From DASVFB01 sp963815965 (lineage in GTDB: Bacteria > Actinomycetota > Thermoleophilia > Gaiellales > Gaiellaceae), in contig CAWFIT010000007.1 in NCBI GenBank assembly GCA_963815965.1, forward strand, positions 66,164 to 130,163: a DNA stretch of 64,000 nucleotides, given 5' to 3'. This document shows positions 25,132 to 34,120 of the stretch, one piece after another. The first letter of the stretch is position 1. Every line of letters begins with the position of its first letter. The position numbers and the translations under genes were made by a program. Under the pieces are notes generated by a model. The model saw nothing but the letters and a program-made list of their open reading frames with translations. It had not been told where the DNA came from and made no database searches.

Positions 25132-25421
25132 TTCCCCGGCTCGATGCCTTGCAGCGCCGCGGCTGCCCGGCGCCGGTACGCGCCGACGAGCTCCCGGTAG
25201 TCGGCGTCGGACAGCTTGCCCGTGCGATGGTCGAACTCGAGCTCCTTCAGCGCGGAGAGAGCGCGGTCGCGCTCCTCGGCGAGCGCGAGCGCCCGCTTCG
25301 CCGAGTCTTTCGGCTCCGGCAGCGTGTCCTCGCTCGGCGCCGGCTCGCGGAGAAACGGGACGGCGACGAGCAGCACGGCGGCGGCTGCCACCAGCGCTGC
25401 GAGGACGAGCGCGACGGTCAC
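25128..25421 (-). CDS. Short CcmI-like protein
   Basis: A 97-residue protein with one N-terminal membrane segment (VALVLAALVAAAAVLLVAVPFL), followed by EERDRALSALKELEFDHRTGKLSDADYRE. That last part is the hallmark of CcmI/CycH-type proteins and related short proteins found next to CcmF. It probably assists apocytochrome handling or heme lyase assembly. GTG 25421 overlaps the ccmF stop, and its own stop overlaps the next gene, so it is translated as part of the chain ccmE-ccmF-ccmI-like. The TPR part of full CcmI is missing. Confidence 0.75.
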   Translation of the reverse strand: MTVALVLAALVAAAAVLLVAVPFLREPAPSEDTLPEPKDSAKRALALAEERDRALSALKELEFDHRTGKLSDADYRELVGAYRRRAAAALQGIEPGK

Positions 25422-27373
25422 GCCTCGGCCAGCGCGTAGCGCGCCGCCAGACGGCGCTGCTCGCGCGCGTCCGGCCAGAGCGCGACGAGCGCACCGGCGA
25501 GGAAGACAAACCCCGCAACCCAGATGAGGTTTACGAGCGGCTTGACGAGAACCTTGAAGTAGATCGCGCCACCCGGGTTGATCTGGTCGGCGATCACGTC
25601 CACGTCCTCCGCGCGCAGCCAGTCGGTGTGGATTGCCATCTCGTTCGAGACCTGCTGCTCGGCGAAGTAGCGGTTCTTGCCGGGCTGGACGCGGGCGACG
25701 AACTTGCCGCCGCGTGAGACATCGACGGCCGCCCTCAGCGCGATGTGGTTCGCGCCGCGCTGCTGCGAAAGCGACCGGTACGTGAGCGTGTAGCCAGCGA
25801 CGCTCAGCGACTGCCCGGGCAAGAGCTTCCGTTCGGCGGACGAGCCGTACGCGCCGGAGCCTGCGACCCCGAGCGCCAGCAGGACGACCGAGGCGTGCAC
25901 GATGTATCCCCCGTACCGGCGGCGGTTGCGCCCGACGAGCTGTGTGAACGATCCAACTGCGCGCGTACCGCGGACGAACTCGAGCACGATCGTCGCCAGC
26001 ACGAACGCGGAGAACGTGTACGCCACCAGGCCGGGCACGGACGATCCTGCGCCGAGTGCCAGCAGCACGACGCCGACGGCGACCGCGATGCCGGCAGGCC
26101 AGACGAACATGCGCCCGAGCGAGCGCAGCGACGCGCGGCGCCACGCGATCAACGGCCCGATTCCCATCAAGAGCAGTAGCGGCAACCCGAACGTGCGAAG
26201 GAAGAAGTCGTAGTACGGCCGCCCGACCGTCCGTGTCTCGCCGCGCACGAGCTCCGACAGCATCGGGAACGCGACACCCCAGAGGATCGTCAGGCAGAGA
26301 GCGACGAGCAGCAGGTTGTTGTAGAGGAACGCGGCCTCGCGCGAGACGAGCGACTCGAGTCGCGTCTTCGTTCGCAGCAGTGGCAGTCGCCAGAACACGA
26401 GCGCGAGTGATCCAGCCGTGACGACGCAGATAAAGCCGAGGAACCATGGCCCAAGCGGGCTCTCGGTGAACGAGTGGATCGAGTTGACGACGCCCGAGCG
26501 CGTTAGGAACGTGCCGAAGAGCGAGAGACAGAACGCGAGGATCACGAGCAGCACGTTCCAGACCTTGAGCATCCCGCGCTTCTCCTGGATCATCACCGAG
26601 TGCAGGAACGCGGTCGCCGCGAGCCACGGCATCAGCGCCGCGTTCTCCACGGGATCCCACGCGTAGTACCCGCCCCAGCCGACCTCGACGTATGCCCAGT
26701 GCGCGCCGAGCAGCTGCCCGACGCCGAGCGCCGTCCAGGCCACGAGCGTCCAGCGGCGGGTCGCGACGATCCAGCGCTCGTCCGTGCGGCCGGCGAGCAG
26801 CGCGCCCATGCCGAACGCGAACGGCACGGTGAGGCCGACGTAGCCGAGATAGAGCAGCGGCGGGTGCGCGAGCATGTACGGGTTCTGCAGGCTCGGGTTC
26901 AGCCCAGCGCCCTCGACGGGCGCCGTCTGCGTCTCGAACGGGCTCGAGACCGCGACGAGCATGAACGCGAAGAAGACGGCGACTCCGCCCAGGACAGGCA
27001 CGCTCCACGCCACGAGGTCGGGAGCACGGCGGCGGTTGATCAGGACGGCTGCCGAGGCGTACGCCGTCAGCACCAGCAGCCAGAGGAGTAGCGAGCCTTC
27101 CTGCCCTCCCCAGAACGCGGAGATCGAGTAGCCGGTCGGCAGCTCCGTCGACGTGTGTTGTGCGACGTAGACGAACGAAAAGTCGTGCCTGAGCAGCGCC
27201 GAGAGCAGCACCGCCCCGGCGACGGCGGTCGATCCGAGCGCGGCGAGCAACGCGTTGCCGGCCGAGTCGGAGAGCCGCCGCTTGTGCGTGCGCGCAGCCC
27301 ACGCGCCGACGACGGTCGCGTAGACGGCGAGCCCGAGCGAGACGAACAGCGCGGCGCGGCCGAGGTCGGCCAT
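25418..27373 (-). CDS. ccmF: Cytochrome c heme lyase subunit CcmF
   Basis: A 651-residue polytopic membrane protein of the CcmF/NrfE/CcsA superfamily, which ligates heme to apocytochrome c outside the membrane (System I). The tryptophan-rich heme motif WGGYYAWDPVENAALMPW lies at about residue 238, after HPPLLYLGYVGLTVPFAFGM and before FLTRSGVVNSIHSF. About 15 hydrophobic segments are present; the C-terminal soluble part contains LPGQSLSVAGYTL and INPGGAIYFKVLVKPLVNLIW. It starts 3 bases after the ccmE stop. Confidence 0.93.
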   Translation of the reverse strand: MADLGRAALFVSLGLAVYATVVGAWAARTHKRRLSDSAGNALLAALGSTAVAGAVLLSALLRHDFSFVYVAQHTSTELPTGYSISAFWGGQEGSLLLWLLVLTAYASAAVLINRRRAPDLVAWSVPVLGGVAVFFAFMLVAVSSPFETQTAPVEGAGLNPSLQNPYMLAHPPLLYLGYVGLTVPFAFGMGALLAGRTDERWIVATRRWTLVAWTALGVGQLLGAHWAYVEVGWGGYYAWDPVENAALMPWLAATAFLHSVMIQEKRGMLKVWNVLLVILAFCLSLFGTFLTRSGVVNSIHSFTESPLGPWFLGFICVVTAGSLALVFWRLPLLRTKTRLESLVSREAAFLYNNLLLVALCLTILWGVAFPMLSELVRGETRTVGRPYYDFFLRTFGLPLLLLMGIGPLIAWRRASLRSLGRMFVWPAGIAVAVGVVLLALGAGSSVPGLVAYTFSAFVLATIVLEFVRGTRAVGSFTQLVGRNRRRYGGYIVHASVVLLALGVAGSGAYGSSAERKLLPGQSLSVAGYTLTYRSLSQQRGANHIALRAAVDVSRGGKFVARVQPGKNRYFAEQQVSNEMAIHTDWLRAEDVDVIADQINPGGAIYFKVLVKPLVNLIWVAGFVFLAGALVALWPDAREQRRLAARYALAEA

Positions 27374-27376
27374 GCG

Positions 27377-27778
27377 TTACGTGTTCGAGCTCTTGGCGGG
27401 CGCGTACTTCGACGGGCACTTCGTGACGAGCGTGCCCGGTGCTGCAACGAACATCCTGTTGACGAGCTTGCCCTGGACGACGACCTCACGACCCGGCTTG
27501 AACAGGTCGGGGACCGAGCCTCGGTACACGACCGGCACGGCCGCTGTGCCGTCGCGGTCGCGCAAGTGGAACCGAAGCGCCGTGTCGTGGCCGTCACCGG
27601 ACGGCTTCCCGGTGACCATCCCGACGAGCGAGACGCGGTCGTTGTGTCCTGCCAGTTGGCTTGGTTTGAGCGTCGGCGTCCCGCCGCCGGCGATCGACGT
27701 GTAGAGCAGGAAGATCGCAAGGACGCCCGCGATCGAAAGCGCGATCACGAGCCGCGCGGGATTTCCGCGGCGAGCCAT
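27377..27778 (-). CDS. ccmE: Cytochrome c maturation heme chaperone CcmE (Cys type)
   Basis: A 133-residue heme chaperone with one N-terminal membrane anchor (RLVIALSIAGVLAIFLLYTS) and an OB-fold domain containing VSLVGMVTGKP, VPVVYRGSVPDLFKPGREVV and VQGKLVNRMFVA. The heme-attachment motif is KCPSKY, so the usual His of HxxxY is Cys (CxxxY), a variant known from some bacteria and archaea. ATG 27778 is the start that gives a clean anchor. It leads the ccm block; the ABC part (ccmABC) is not in this window. Confidence 0.88.
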   Translation of the reverse strand: MARRGNPARLVIALSIAGVLAIFLLYTSIAGGGTPTLKPSQLAGHNDRVSLVGMVTGKPSGDGHDTALRFHLRDRDGTAAVPVVYRGSVPDLFKPGREVVVQGKLVNRMFVAAPGTLVTKCPSKYAPAKSSNT

Positions 27779-27810
27779 CGCCTGAAGTCTAGAGACGTAG
27801 TCTGCATCTC

Positions 27811-28707
27811 GTGCCGCAGTGGGATCCCGAGATCGCTGTGGATTCAGGGCTGGCGCAGCGGCTCGTCGCAGAGCAGTTTCCCGAGCTCGCGGCCCTGCCG
27901 GTGCGGCTACTCGGCGCGGGCTGGGACAACACGGTCTTCGTCGTGGGCGACGAGTGGGTGTTCCGCTTTCCGCGGCGCGAGGTCGTGCTGCCCGGCTTCC
28001 GGCTCGAGATCGAGCTGCTCCCCGAACTCGCGCCGCTGCTGCCGATTCCAATCCCCGTACCGGAGCACGTTGGGCATCCGTCCGAGGGCTTTCCGTGGCC
28101 CTTCTTCGGGGCGCGGTTTCTGTCCGGGGTCGAGCTCTGCGATGCGCCGGCGACCTCTCTCGAGACGCTCGCCGTCGAGCTGGCGCGCTTTCTCAGGACA
28201 TTGCACAGCGCCGAGGTGATGGCCGCGCTCGGCGAGCGCCTGCCGGAGAACTGGACGAAGCGCGCGGACATGGAGCTGCGCGTTCCGATGATCGTCGACA
28301 AGCTCGCTGCACTCGAGGAGCTCTGGCCTGCACCGCCGCGCGTGCACGCCGTGCTCGAGGAGGCGCGGTCGCTGCCGCCGCCCGAGCCGCGCGCGGTCTG
28401 TCACGGGGACTTGCACTTCCGTCACGCGCTCGTCGACGACGGTCAGATGAGCGGCGTCATCGACTGGATCGACCTCTGCCGCGGCGACCCGGCGCTCGAC
28501 TTGCAACTCGTGTGGAGCGCACTGCCGCCGGCTTCGCGCCCGGCGTTCTTCGCCGAGTACGGCGACGTCGACGATGCGACTTTGTTGCGCGCACGCGTCG
28601 TCGCCGTGTTCCTCGGGACGGCTCTCCTCGAGTTCGCGCGCCACGAAGGCCTCGCGTCGGTCGAGCGTGAGGCCCGCGCGAGCCTCGAACGCGTTGCTAG
28701 TCCGTGA
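27811..28707 (+). CDS. APH-type phosphotransferase family protein
   Basis: A 298-residue protein of the aminoglycoside phosphotransferase/choline kinase-like fold. Seen are the nucleotide-binding N-lobe (AGWDNTVFVVGDEWVFRFPR), the catalytic HGDLHFRHALVDDG near residue 195 and the metal-binding IDWIDLCRGDPALDL near 213. Many genomic members act on small metabolites rather than antibiotics, and nothing here identifies the substrate. GTG 27811 is used. It diverges from ccmE by 32 bases. Its end overlaps the convergent small gene by 11 bases. Confidence 0.85.
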   Translation: MPQWDPEIAVDSGLAQRLVAEQFPELAALPVRLLGAGWDNTVFVVGDEWVFRFPRREVVLPGFRLEIELLPELAPLLPIPIPVPEHVGHPSEGFPWPFFGARFLSGVELCDAPATSLETLAVELARFLRTLHSAEVMAALGERLPENWTKRADMELRVPMIVDKLAALEELWPAPPRVHAVLEEARSLPPPEPRAVCHGDLHFRHALVDDGQMSGVIDWIDLCRGDPALDLQLVWSALPPASRPAFFAEYGDVDDATLLRARVVAVFLGTALLEFARHEGLASVEREARASLERVASP

Positions 28708-28936
28708 CGGGCTGCCGGCGCGGCTCCGGGACGCGGTACCCGTGGTCGAGGCAGAGCGACCCGGGCGAGTCCTCGGTGAGCGCGTCGCAGTAGCCCTTGC
28801 CGTAGGCCGCGCGCATGAAAGCGGCGACGACCTCGAGGTTCCACTCGGAGATGTCCGCCGCTTCGCGCCAGAGGTCCGCGAGGCGGAGATCGATGTCGAG
28901 CTCGAGGAGGTCGATGCGGCTCGGGTGTTTGCTCAT
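28697..28936 (-). CDS. Small acidic protein of unknown function
   Basis: A 79-residue protein starting MSKHPSRIDLLELDIDLRLADL, with a helical middle (WNLEVVAAFMRAAYGKGYCDALTED) and a basic tail. No family is recognised and there is no signal or membrane segment. The start at ATG 28936 leaves a 45-base gap to the divergent TIM-barrel gene, enough for back-to-back promoters. The frame has normal composition for this genome and is probably real. Confidence 0.6.
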   Translation of the reverse strand: MSKHPSRIDLLELDIDLRLADLWREAADISEWNLEVVAAFMRAAYGKGYCDALTEDSPGSLCLDHGYRVPEPRRQPVTD

Positions 28937-28981
28937 TGCGGTTCGCAATGTAGAAAAGGCGTCGGACGGCATAGTTCGCGT

Positions 28982-29795
28982 GTGGCAGAGATCCATTTCG
29001 GCCCGGCGCGCGTCCCGTCCCAGGATTCTCCGGAGGCGGCGGTCGAGGCGCTGGTCGAGCGCGGCTACTCGGCGTGCGAGATCGACTTCGAGGGCCGCTT
29101 CTGGATGGACTACGACTTCGCGGCGCGCTTCGGCGAGCTCTGCCGCGACGCGGGGATCGTCCTCTCGGTGCACGCGCCGATCGCCGGCTTCATGGGTCAC
29201 GCGGAGCGCGGCAAGAAGCTGAACATGGCGGTCGGCATGCTCGACCATTCGGCCGGCATTGCGAAGGCCGCCGGTGCCGAGGTCGTGGTCTTCCACCCCG
29301 GCTACCTGCTCGGGCGGACGCGCGAAGCGGCGATCGACTCAGTGGTCGAGCAGCTCGGCGAGCTGCGTGCGCGATTGGAGAAGAAGGACCGCGCCGTGCC
29401 GTTCGGCATCGAGGTGATGGGGCGCGTGCGCGAGCTCGGAACGGCAGACGACGTCGTCGAGATCTCGCGGCGCCTCGGCTGGGTCCGCCCAGTTCTCGAC
29501 TTCGCGCACATGCACGCGACCTCCGACGGAGGCTTCACGTCGGTCGGAGCCGTTCGCGGAGGCGCTCGCGAAGGCCGACGCGGTGCTCGAGCCGGGAGCG
29601 CCGTTCCACATTCACTTCAGCGACATCCAGTTCGCGAACCGCAACGAGACGAAGCACCTCTCCTACGGCGAAGGAACGCTCCGCGCGGAGCCGCTGCGCG
29701 ACGCGCTCGCGCAGTTCGAACGTCCTGCGACCGTGATCTCCGAGTCACCCGACGAGGAGTCGAGTCAGACGATCAAAGCCGTGCTCGGCGCCTAG
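28982..29795 (+). CDS. Endonuclease IV / xylose isomerase-type TIM-barrel protein (frameshifted)
   Basis: A protein of about 270 residues with the AP endonuclease 2-type TIM barrel. Seen are GYSACEIDFEGRFWMDY, ISVHAPI-like VLSVHAPIAGFMGH, VVFHPGYLLGRTREAA, FGIEVMGR and PVLDFAHMHA; these carry the usual His and Glu metal ligands. At about 29545 one extra G breaks the frame; the other frame continues with EPFAEALAKADAVLEPGAPF and HIHFSDIQF, the last metal strand, to the stop. It could be a DNA repair nuclease (Nfo-like) or a sugar isomerase. GTG 28982 is the start. Confidence 0.8.
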
Positions 29796-32716
29796 CCCGA
29801 CGCCGCAGCCGGCGCCAGCGCGTGCGCGCGCTCTTCCTCGGCGTGAGCCTCACCGTTCCGGCCGCGCTCGTGGAGGAACGCCGCAAGGTGGTCGAGCGCC
29901 TGCAGCTCTGCGTACCTCAGGCCGTTTCGGGCGAACGCCTCGACGGAGTCACGCAGCAGCTGCTCCGCTTCGGCGTCGCGGCCCTGCGCGGCGCGCACGA
30001 CGCCGAGGGCCATCCGGGTCGTCCACATCGAGAGCTGGTCCTCGGGGCCGACCGCCTCGATCGCCTGCAGCGCGAGCCGCTCGGCCTCGTCGATCTTGCC
30101 TCGCGCGACCAGCGTTTGCGAGAGAAAACGCTGGGCCTCGCAGAGGTGCCCGCGGTCGCCGATTCGCTTGAGAGCGCGGACCGACTCCCGCAGGATCGCT
30201 TCGGACTCGTCGTCCCGCCCGCTGCTCTGGAGCAGGCGGCCGAGATACATCTGCGCGGAGCCGACACCGGGGGAGTTGCCGATGTCCGTGTAGAGCTGGA
30301 TCAGCTCGCGGTAAGAGCGCTCGGCCTCGTTGTAACGGCCCTGGATCTCGGCCAGCCACGCCTGGGTTCCCAGTGCGGCCGCACGCGCCCGGACGCTGCC
30401 GCTCTCCTCAGCAAGCTCGGTCGCCTGGCGCGCGAGTGACTCCGCCTCGACGACGTCGAGCGAGATGATCGCGTTCTGCGCCACGGCCTGGATGATGATG
30501 GCTTCGAGATCCTTTCGGCCCGCGGCGCGGACGAACGCGAGAGCCTTGTGGCCGATCCGCTCGACCTCGGCGAAGTCGCTGCGCACCGACGCGATGAGCC
30601 CAGCAGCTGCGTAGACGTCGAACCGCGCGTCGACGTCGTCGTCGTCCTTCAGCACCTCGTCTGCCTTCTCGATCAGCGTGAGCGCCTCGTCTGCATCGGC
30701 GTTCCGGTAGAGGGCCATCTCGCTGAGCGCCGTGAGCGCACGGCCCTCGATGCGCCGCTCGCCCGCCGCCTCGGCCTCTGTGACGACCTGCTCCATCTCG
30801 ACGGCTACCGTCTGCATGTCCTGCAGACGCCAGGCCGCGAGCGCCGCGAGGTAGCGGCGGCGCAGCGTCGGCTCGAGCTCGAGCGCGCGCAGGAGCTGCG
30901 AGCGTCCTGTCTGGAACGCCTCCCGGTTCAGCGCGCGCTTGCCGGCCCCCTCGAGGGCCGTCGCGGCGCGCAGCCTGAGCTCCTCGGGCGCCGCGCCCTC
31001 CAGCTCTTCGCGCAGGCAGACCGCGCGGTCGAGGTGGTACGCGCGAATCTCCATCAACTCGTCGCCCGTGCGGTCGTGGAGCCAGCGCGCGAACAACTCG
31101 TGCAGCTCGGCGCGCCTCGCCTTGCTCACGCCTTCGTATGCGACCTCGGCGATCAGGATGTGCTTGAAGCGGAACGCCCGCTCGCCCGCGATCGTCGAGC
31201 GCTCCTCGGCGAGGACGAGCTCACGGTCGATTAATGCATCGAGTAGCGCGTCCGCGTCGAGCCCCGGAGCGAGCTGTTCCAATGCGCCGTGCCAGAAGAC
31301 TCTGCCGATCACCGAGGCCCGTTGGAGCACCTGCTTCTGGTCCGGCGGCAGAGCGTCGATCCGCGCGGCGATCAACGCGTGGATCGTGTCGGGGATGACG
31401 TTGCCGTCGCCGCCGCTCTCCGCGAGCATCCGTAGCGTCTCCTCGAGGAAGAGCGGGTTCCCCTCCGCCTTCTCGAGCACGAGCGCACGCTGCTCAGGAG
31501 TCAGCGCGCCGTCCGGCTGGAGGCCCTCGGCGAGCTGCTCGCTCTCGTCGGGAGTGAGCGGCGCCAGCTCGATCGCGGTCGCCCGGAGGTTGCCTCCTCC
31601 CCACGACGGCTTCAGCTCGAGCAGCTCGGGACGCGTCACGCAAATGATCAGCAGCGGCGCGTCGCGAACCGCCCGGGCGATGTGCTCGATCACGTGCAGG
31701 AGCGGCTCCTCTGCCCAGTGGATGTCCTCGAAGACGAGCACGAGCGGCTGCATGAGCGCGAACTCCTCCGCCCACGCGCGCGCGGCCCACAGCAGCTCCT
31801 CGCGCTTGTGCTCGCGCTCGCTTGCCCCGAGCAGTCCAGCCGCGGTGGCGAGGAGGTCGGCGATCGCGTCGCTCTCGCAGCACGCACGCAGCTTGTCGAA
31901 TGCCTCGGCGACGGGATCGTCGTCGCTGATGCCGGCTGACTGCTTGACCATCTCGGCGAGCGCCCAGTACGTAACGCCTTCCCCGAAGGGCAGGCTGCGG
32001 CCGCGCAGGATCGTCGCCCGCTCGATGCCTTCGGCGAACTCGCGGATGAGCCGGCTCTTGCCGATGCCCGGCTCTCCGAAAACGGTGACGAGGTGCGCGC
32101 GGCGGTCGCGTACCGCCCTCGCGTACGTGTTGTGCAGGAGGTCCAGCTCGACGTCGCGTCCGACGAACGGGGCGGCGGTAAGCGCGCGCCCGGGCTGGGA
32201 GGTGATCTCGACAAGCCGCCACGACGGGAGCGGCTCGGGGCGTCCGGCCACAAGCACCGACTCGCTCGGCTCGGCGACGACGCGCCCGTCCACGAGCCGG
32301 CGCACGCCCGGGCCGATCAGGATCGCGTCCTCCGGCGCGGCCTGCTGGAGCCGCGCGGCGAGGTTCACGGCCTCACCCGTGGCGAAAGTGGACTCGGCGT
32401 CCTCGACGACGACCTCGCCGGCCTCGACGCCGATGCGAACCTTCAGTCCGAGCTCCGTGACGGCGGGCACGATCTGCAGAGCCGCCCGCAGGGCGCGCTC
32501 GGCGTCGTCCTCGTGCGCCAGCGGCACGCCGAACGCGGCCATCACGGCGTCGCCGGCGAACTTCTCGACGGTGCCGCCGTGCGTCAGGATGCAGCGCGAG
32601 ACGTCGTCGAAGTAGCGGTTGACGCGCTGGCGGACGACCTCGGGATCGGCACCTGAGACGAGGCCGGTCGAGTCCACGAGATCGACGAAAAGGACGGTTG
32701 CCAGCTTCCGTTCCAT
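29792..32716 (-). CDS. Class III adenylate cyclase - AAA ATPase - TPR regulator (third of three)
   Basis: A 974-residue regulator. The cyclase domain (1-170) is complete: LFVDLVDST, KFAGDAVMAAFG and the catalytic EAVNLAARLQQ. The AAA_16-type ATPase (about 185-460) has P-loop GEPGIGKSR and Walker B LVFEDIHWAEE. TPR-like repeats fill 560-965 (for example LARQATELAEESGSVRARAAA). It shares the motif FEDIHWAE and domain order with the protein at 18709, so the two are paralogues. It converges on the TIM-barrel gene with a 4-base overlap and diverges from the mutase gene. Confidence 0.88.
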   Translation of the reverse strand: MERKLATVLFVDLVDSTGLVSGADPEVVRQRVNRYFDDVSRCILTHGGTVEKFAGDAVMAAFGVPLAHEDDAERALRAALQIVPAVTELGLKVRIGVEAGEVVVEDAESTFATGEAVNLAARLQQAAPEDAILIGPGVRRLVDGRVVAEPSESVLVAGRPEPLPSWRLVEITSQPGRALTAAPFVGRDVELDLLHNTYARAVRDRRAHLVTVFGEPGIGKSRLIREFAEGIERATILRGRSLPFGEGVTYWALAEMVKQSAGISDDDPVAEAFDKLRACCESDAIADLLATAAGLLGASEREHKREELLWAARAWAEEFALMQPLVLVFEDIHWAEEPLLHVIEHIARAVRDAPLLIICVTRPELLELKPSWGGGNLRATAIELAPLTPDESEQLAEGLQPDGALTPEQRALVLEKAEGNPLFLEETLRMLAESGGDGNVIPDTIHALIAARIDALPPDQKQVLQRASVIGRVFWHGALEQLAPGLDADALLDALIDRELVLAEERSTIAGERAFRFKHILIAEVAYEGVSKARRAELHELFARWLHDRTGDELMEIRAYHLDRAVCLREELEGAAPEELRLRAATALEGAGKRALNREAFQTGRSQLLRALELEPTLRRRYLAALAAWRLQDMQTVAVEMEQVVTEAEAAGERRIEGRALTALSEMALYRNADADEALTLIEKADEVLKDDDDVDARFDVYAAAGLIASVRSDFAEVERIGHKALAFVRAAGRKDLEAIIIQAVAQNAIISLDVVEAESLARQATELAEESGSVRARAAALGTQAWLAEIQGRYNEAERSYRELIQLYTDIGNSPGVGSAQMYLGRLLQSSGRDDESEAILRESVRALKRIGDRGHLCEAQRFLSQTLVARGKIDEAERLALQAIEAVGPEDQLSMWTTRMALGVVRAAQGRDAEAEQLLRDSVEAFARNGLRYAELQALDHLAAFLHERGRNGEAHAEEERAHALAPAAASG

Positions 32717-32773
32717 GCATCAAGTGTAGGCAGCGGGGACTGTGCTACGCAGGCTTCCCGTAGCATCCGCGCG

Positions 32774-34120
32774 GTGCTGGATCCCACTGTTTTCAAGGCG
32801 TACGACGTCCGTGGGATCTACGGCGAGCAGCTCGACGAGGAGGGCGCGTACGCGATCGGCCGCGCCTACGTGGAAGAGTTCACGCCGAAGCGCATCGCGG
32901 TCGGCCGCGACATGCGCGTGCACGCGCCCGCGATGGCCGCGGCCGTCATCTCAGGTGCCACGGACGGCGGCGTCGACGTTCTGGACCTCGGGATGGTCGG
33001 GACCGAGATGCTCTATTTCGCCGTGGGCGAGCTCGGCCTCGACGGTGGGATCGAGGTCACCGCGTCGCACAATCCGAAGGAGTACACGGGCATGAAGATC
33101 GTCCGGGGCGGCGCGCTGCCCGTCGGCGGCGAATCGGGGCTCCTGCAGGTGCGCGACCGAGCCCTGGCCCTTGCGGCCACGCCCCAGGGACAGTCCCTGG
33201 GACAGGTGCGTTTGGAAGATGTCTATCCGGCCTTCGTCGAGCGAGTGCTCTCGTTCGTGGACGTCGAGGCGATCGACCCGTTGCGCGTCGTGATCGACGC
33301 CGCGAACGGGATGGCGGGCGCGATGCTGCCGCCGGTGCTGGTGCGGCTGCCGGTCGAAGCGGTGACCTGTTACTTCGAGCCTGACGGAACCTTCCCCAAC
33401 CATGAGCCGAATCCGCTACTGCCGGAGAACCGAGAGTTCATCGTCGCCAAGACCCGCGAGTCGGCCGCCGATCTCGGGGTCGCGTACGACGGCGACGCCG
33501 ACCGGTGCTTCTTCGTCGACGACACCGGGGAGTTCGTCCCAGGCGACTTCGTGACCGCGCTACTCGCGGAGTCGATCCTCGAAAAGGAGCCCGGCGGCAA
33601 GGTGATCTACGACGTGCGCGCCTCGTGGGCTGTGCCCGAGACGATCGAGCGCGCCGGCGGTGTGCCGCTCGTGAACCGAGTCGGCCATGCGTACATCAAG
33701 CACCGCATGCGCGAGGAGAACGCCGTGTTCGCCGGCGAGGTGTCGGCGCACTACTACTTCCGCGATTTCTCACAGGCCGACTCGGGCGTGATCCCGTTCC
33801 TGCTCATGCTCGAGCTGATCTCGAAGCGCCGCCGCAAGCTTTCGGAGATCCTCGAGCCGTACCGGTCGCGCTACTTCATCACGGGCGAGATCAACACGCC
33901 GGTGCGCGACGTCGACGCGAAGCTGCGGGAACTCGAGGAGCGCTTCGCTCCGGAGGGTTCGGTCTCGCATCTCGACGGGGTCTCCGTCATCGCGGACGAC
34001 TGGCACTTCAACGTGCGCCCGTCGAACACGGAGCCGCTGCTGCGGCTGAACCTCGAAGCGCGCTCACGCGAGCTGATGGAACGGAAGCGCGACGAGGTGC
34101 TCGAGGTCATTCACAGGTGA
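32774..34120 (+). CDS. manB: Phosphomannomutase / phosphoglucomutase
   Basis: A 448-residue alpha-D-phosphohexomutase that interconverts mannose- or glucose-6- and 1-phosphates for polysaccharide and glycan precursors. The four family loops are all seen: start FKAYDVRGIYGEQL, phosphoserine loop VTASHNPKEY near 98, metal loop YDGDADRCFF near 237, sugar loop GEVSAHYYF near 320, and phosphate loop RPSNTEPLLRL near 417. A palindromic repeat is built into a variable loop (residues about 136-145). GTG 32774 is the start; the gene ends in a GTGA overlap with the thioesterase gene. Confidence 0.92.
   Translation: MLDPTVFKAYDVRGIYGEQLDEEGAYAIGRAYVEEFTPKRIAVGRDMRVHAPAMAAAVISGATDGGVDVLDLGMVGTEMLYFAVGELGLDGGIEVTASHNPKEYTGMKIVRGGALPVGGESGLLQVRDRALALAATPQGQSLGQVRLEDVYPAFVERVLSFVDVEAIDPLRVVIDAANGMAGAMLPPVLVRLPVEAVTCYFEPDGTFPNHEPNPLLPENREFIVAKTRESAADLGVAYDGDADRCFFVDDTGEFVPGDFVTALLAESILEKEPGGKVIYDVRASWAVPETIERAGGVPLVNRVGHAYIKHRMREENAVFAGEVSAHYYFRDFSQADSGVIPFLLMLELISKRRRKLSEILEPYRSRYFITGEINTPVRDVDAKLRELEERFAPEGSVSHLDGVSVIADDWHFNVRPSNTEPLLRLNLEARSRELMERKRDEVLEVIHR
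33182..33205 (+). repeat. Palindromic repeat inside the phosphomannomutase gene
   Basis: CCCAGGGAC-A-GTCCCTGGG (33183-33201) is a perfect 9-bp inverted repeat followed by GACAGGTGC. It resembles the units at 5080-5151. In the protein it is read in frame as TPQGQSLGQV in a loop that varies among relatives, so it looks like a tolerated insertion. Confidence 0.6.

Noticed and set aside
28574..30439. 621-codon plus-strand frame
   Set aside because: Contains the real TIM-barrel start but continues through the opposite strand of the third cyclase regulator; only 28982-29545 of it is coding.
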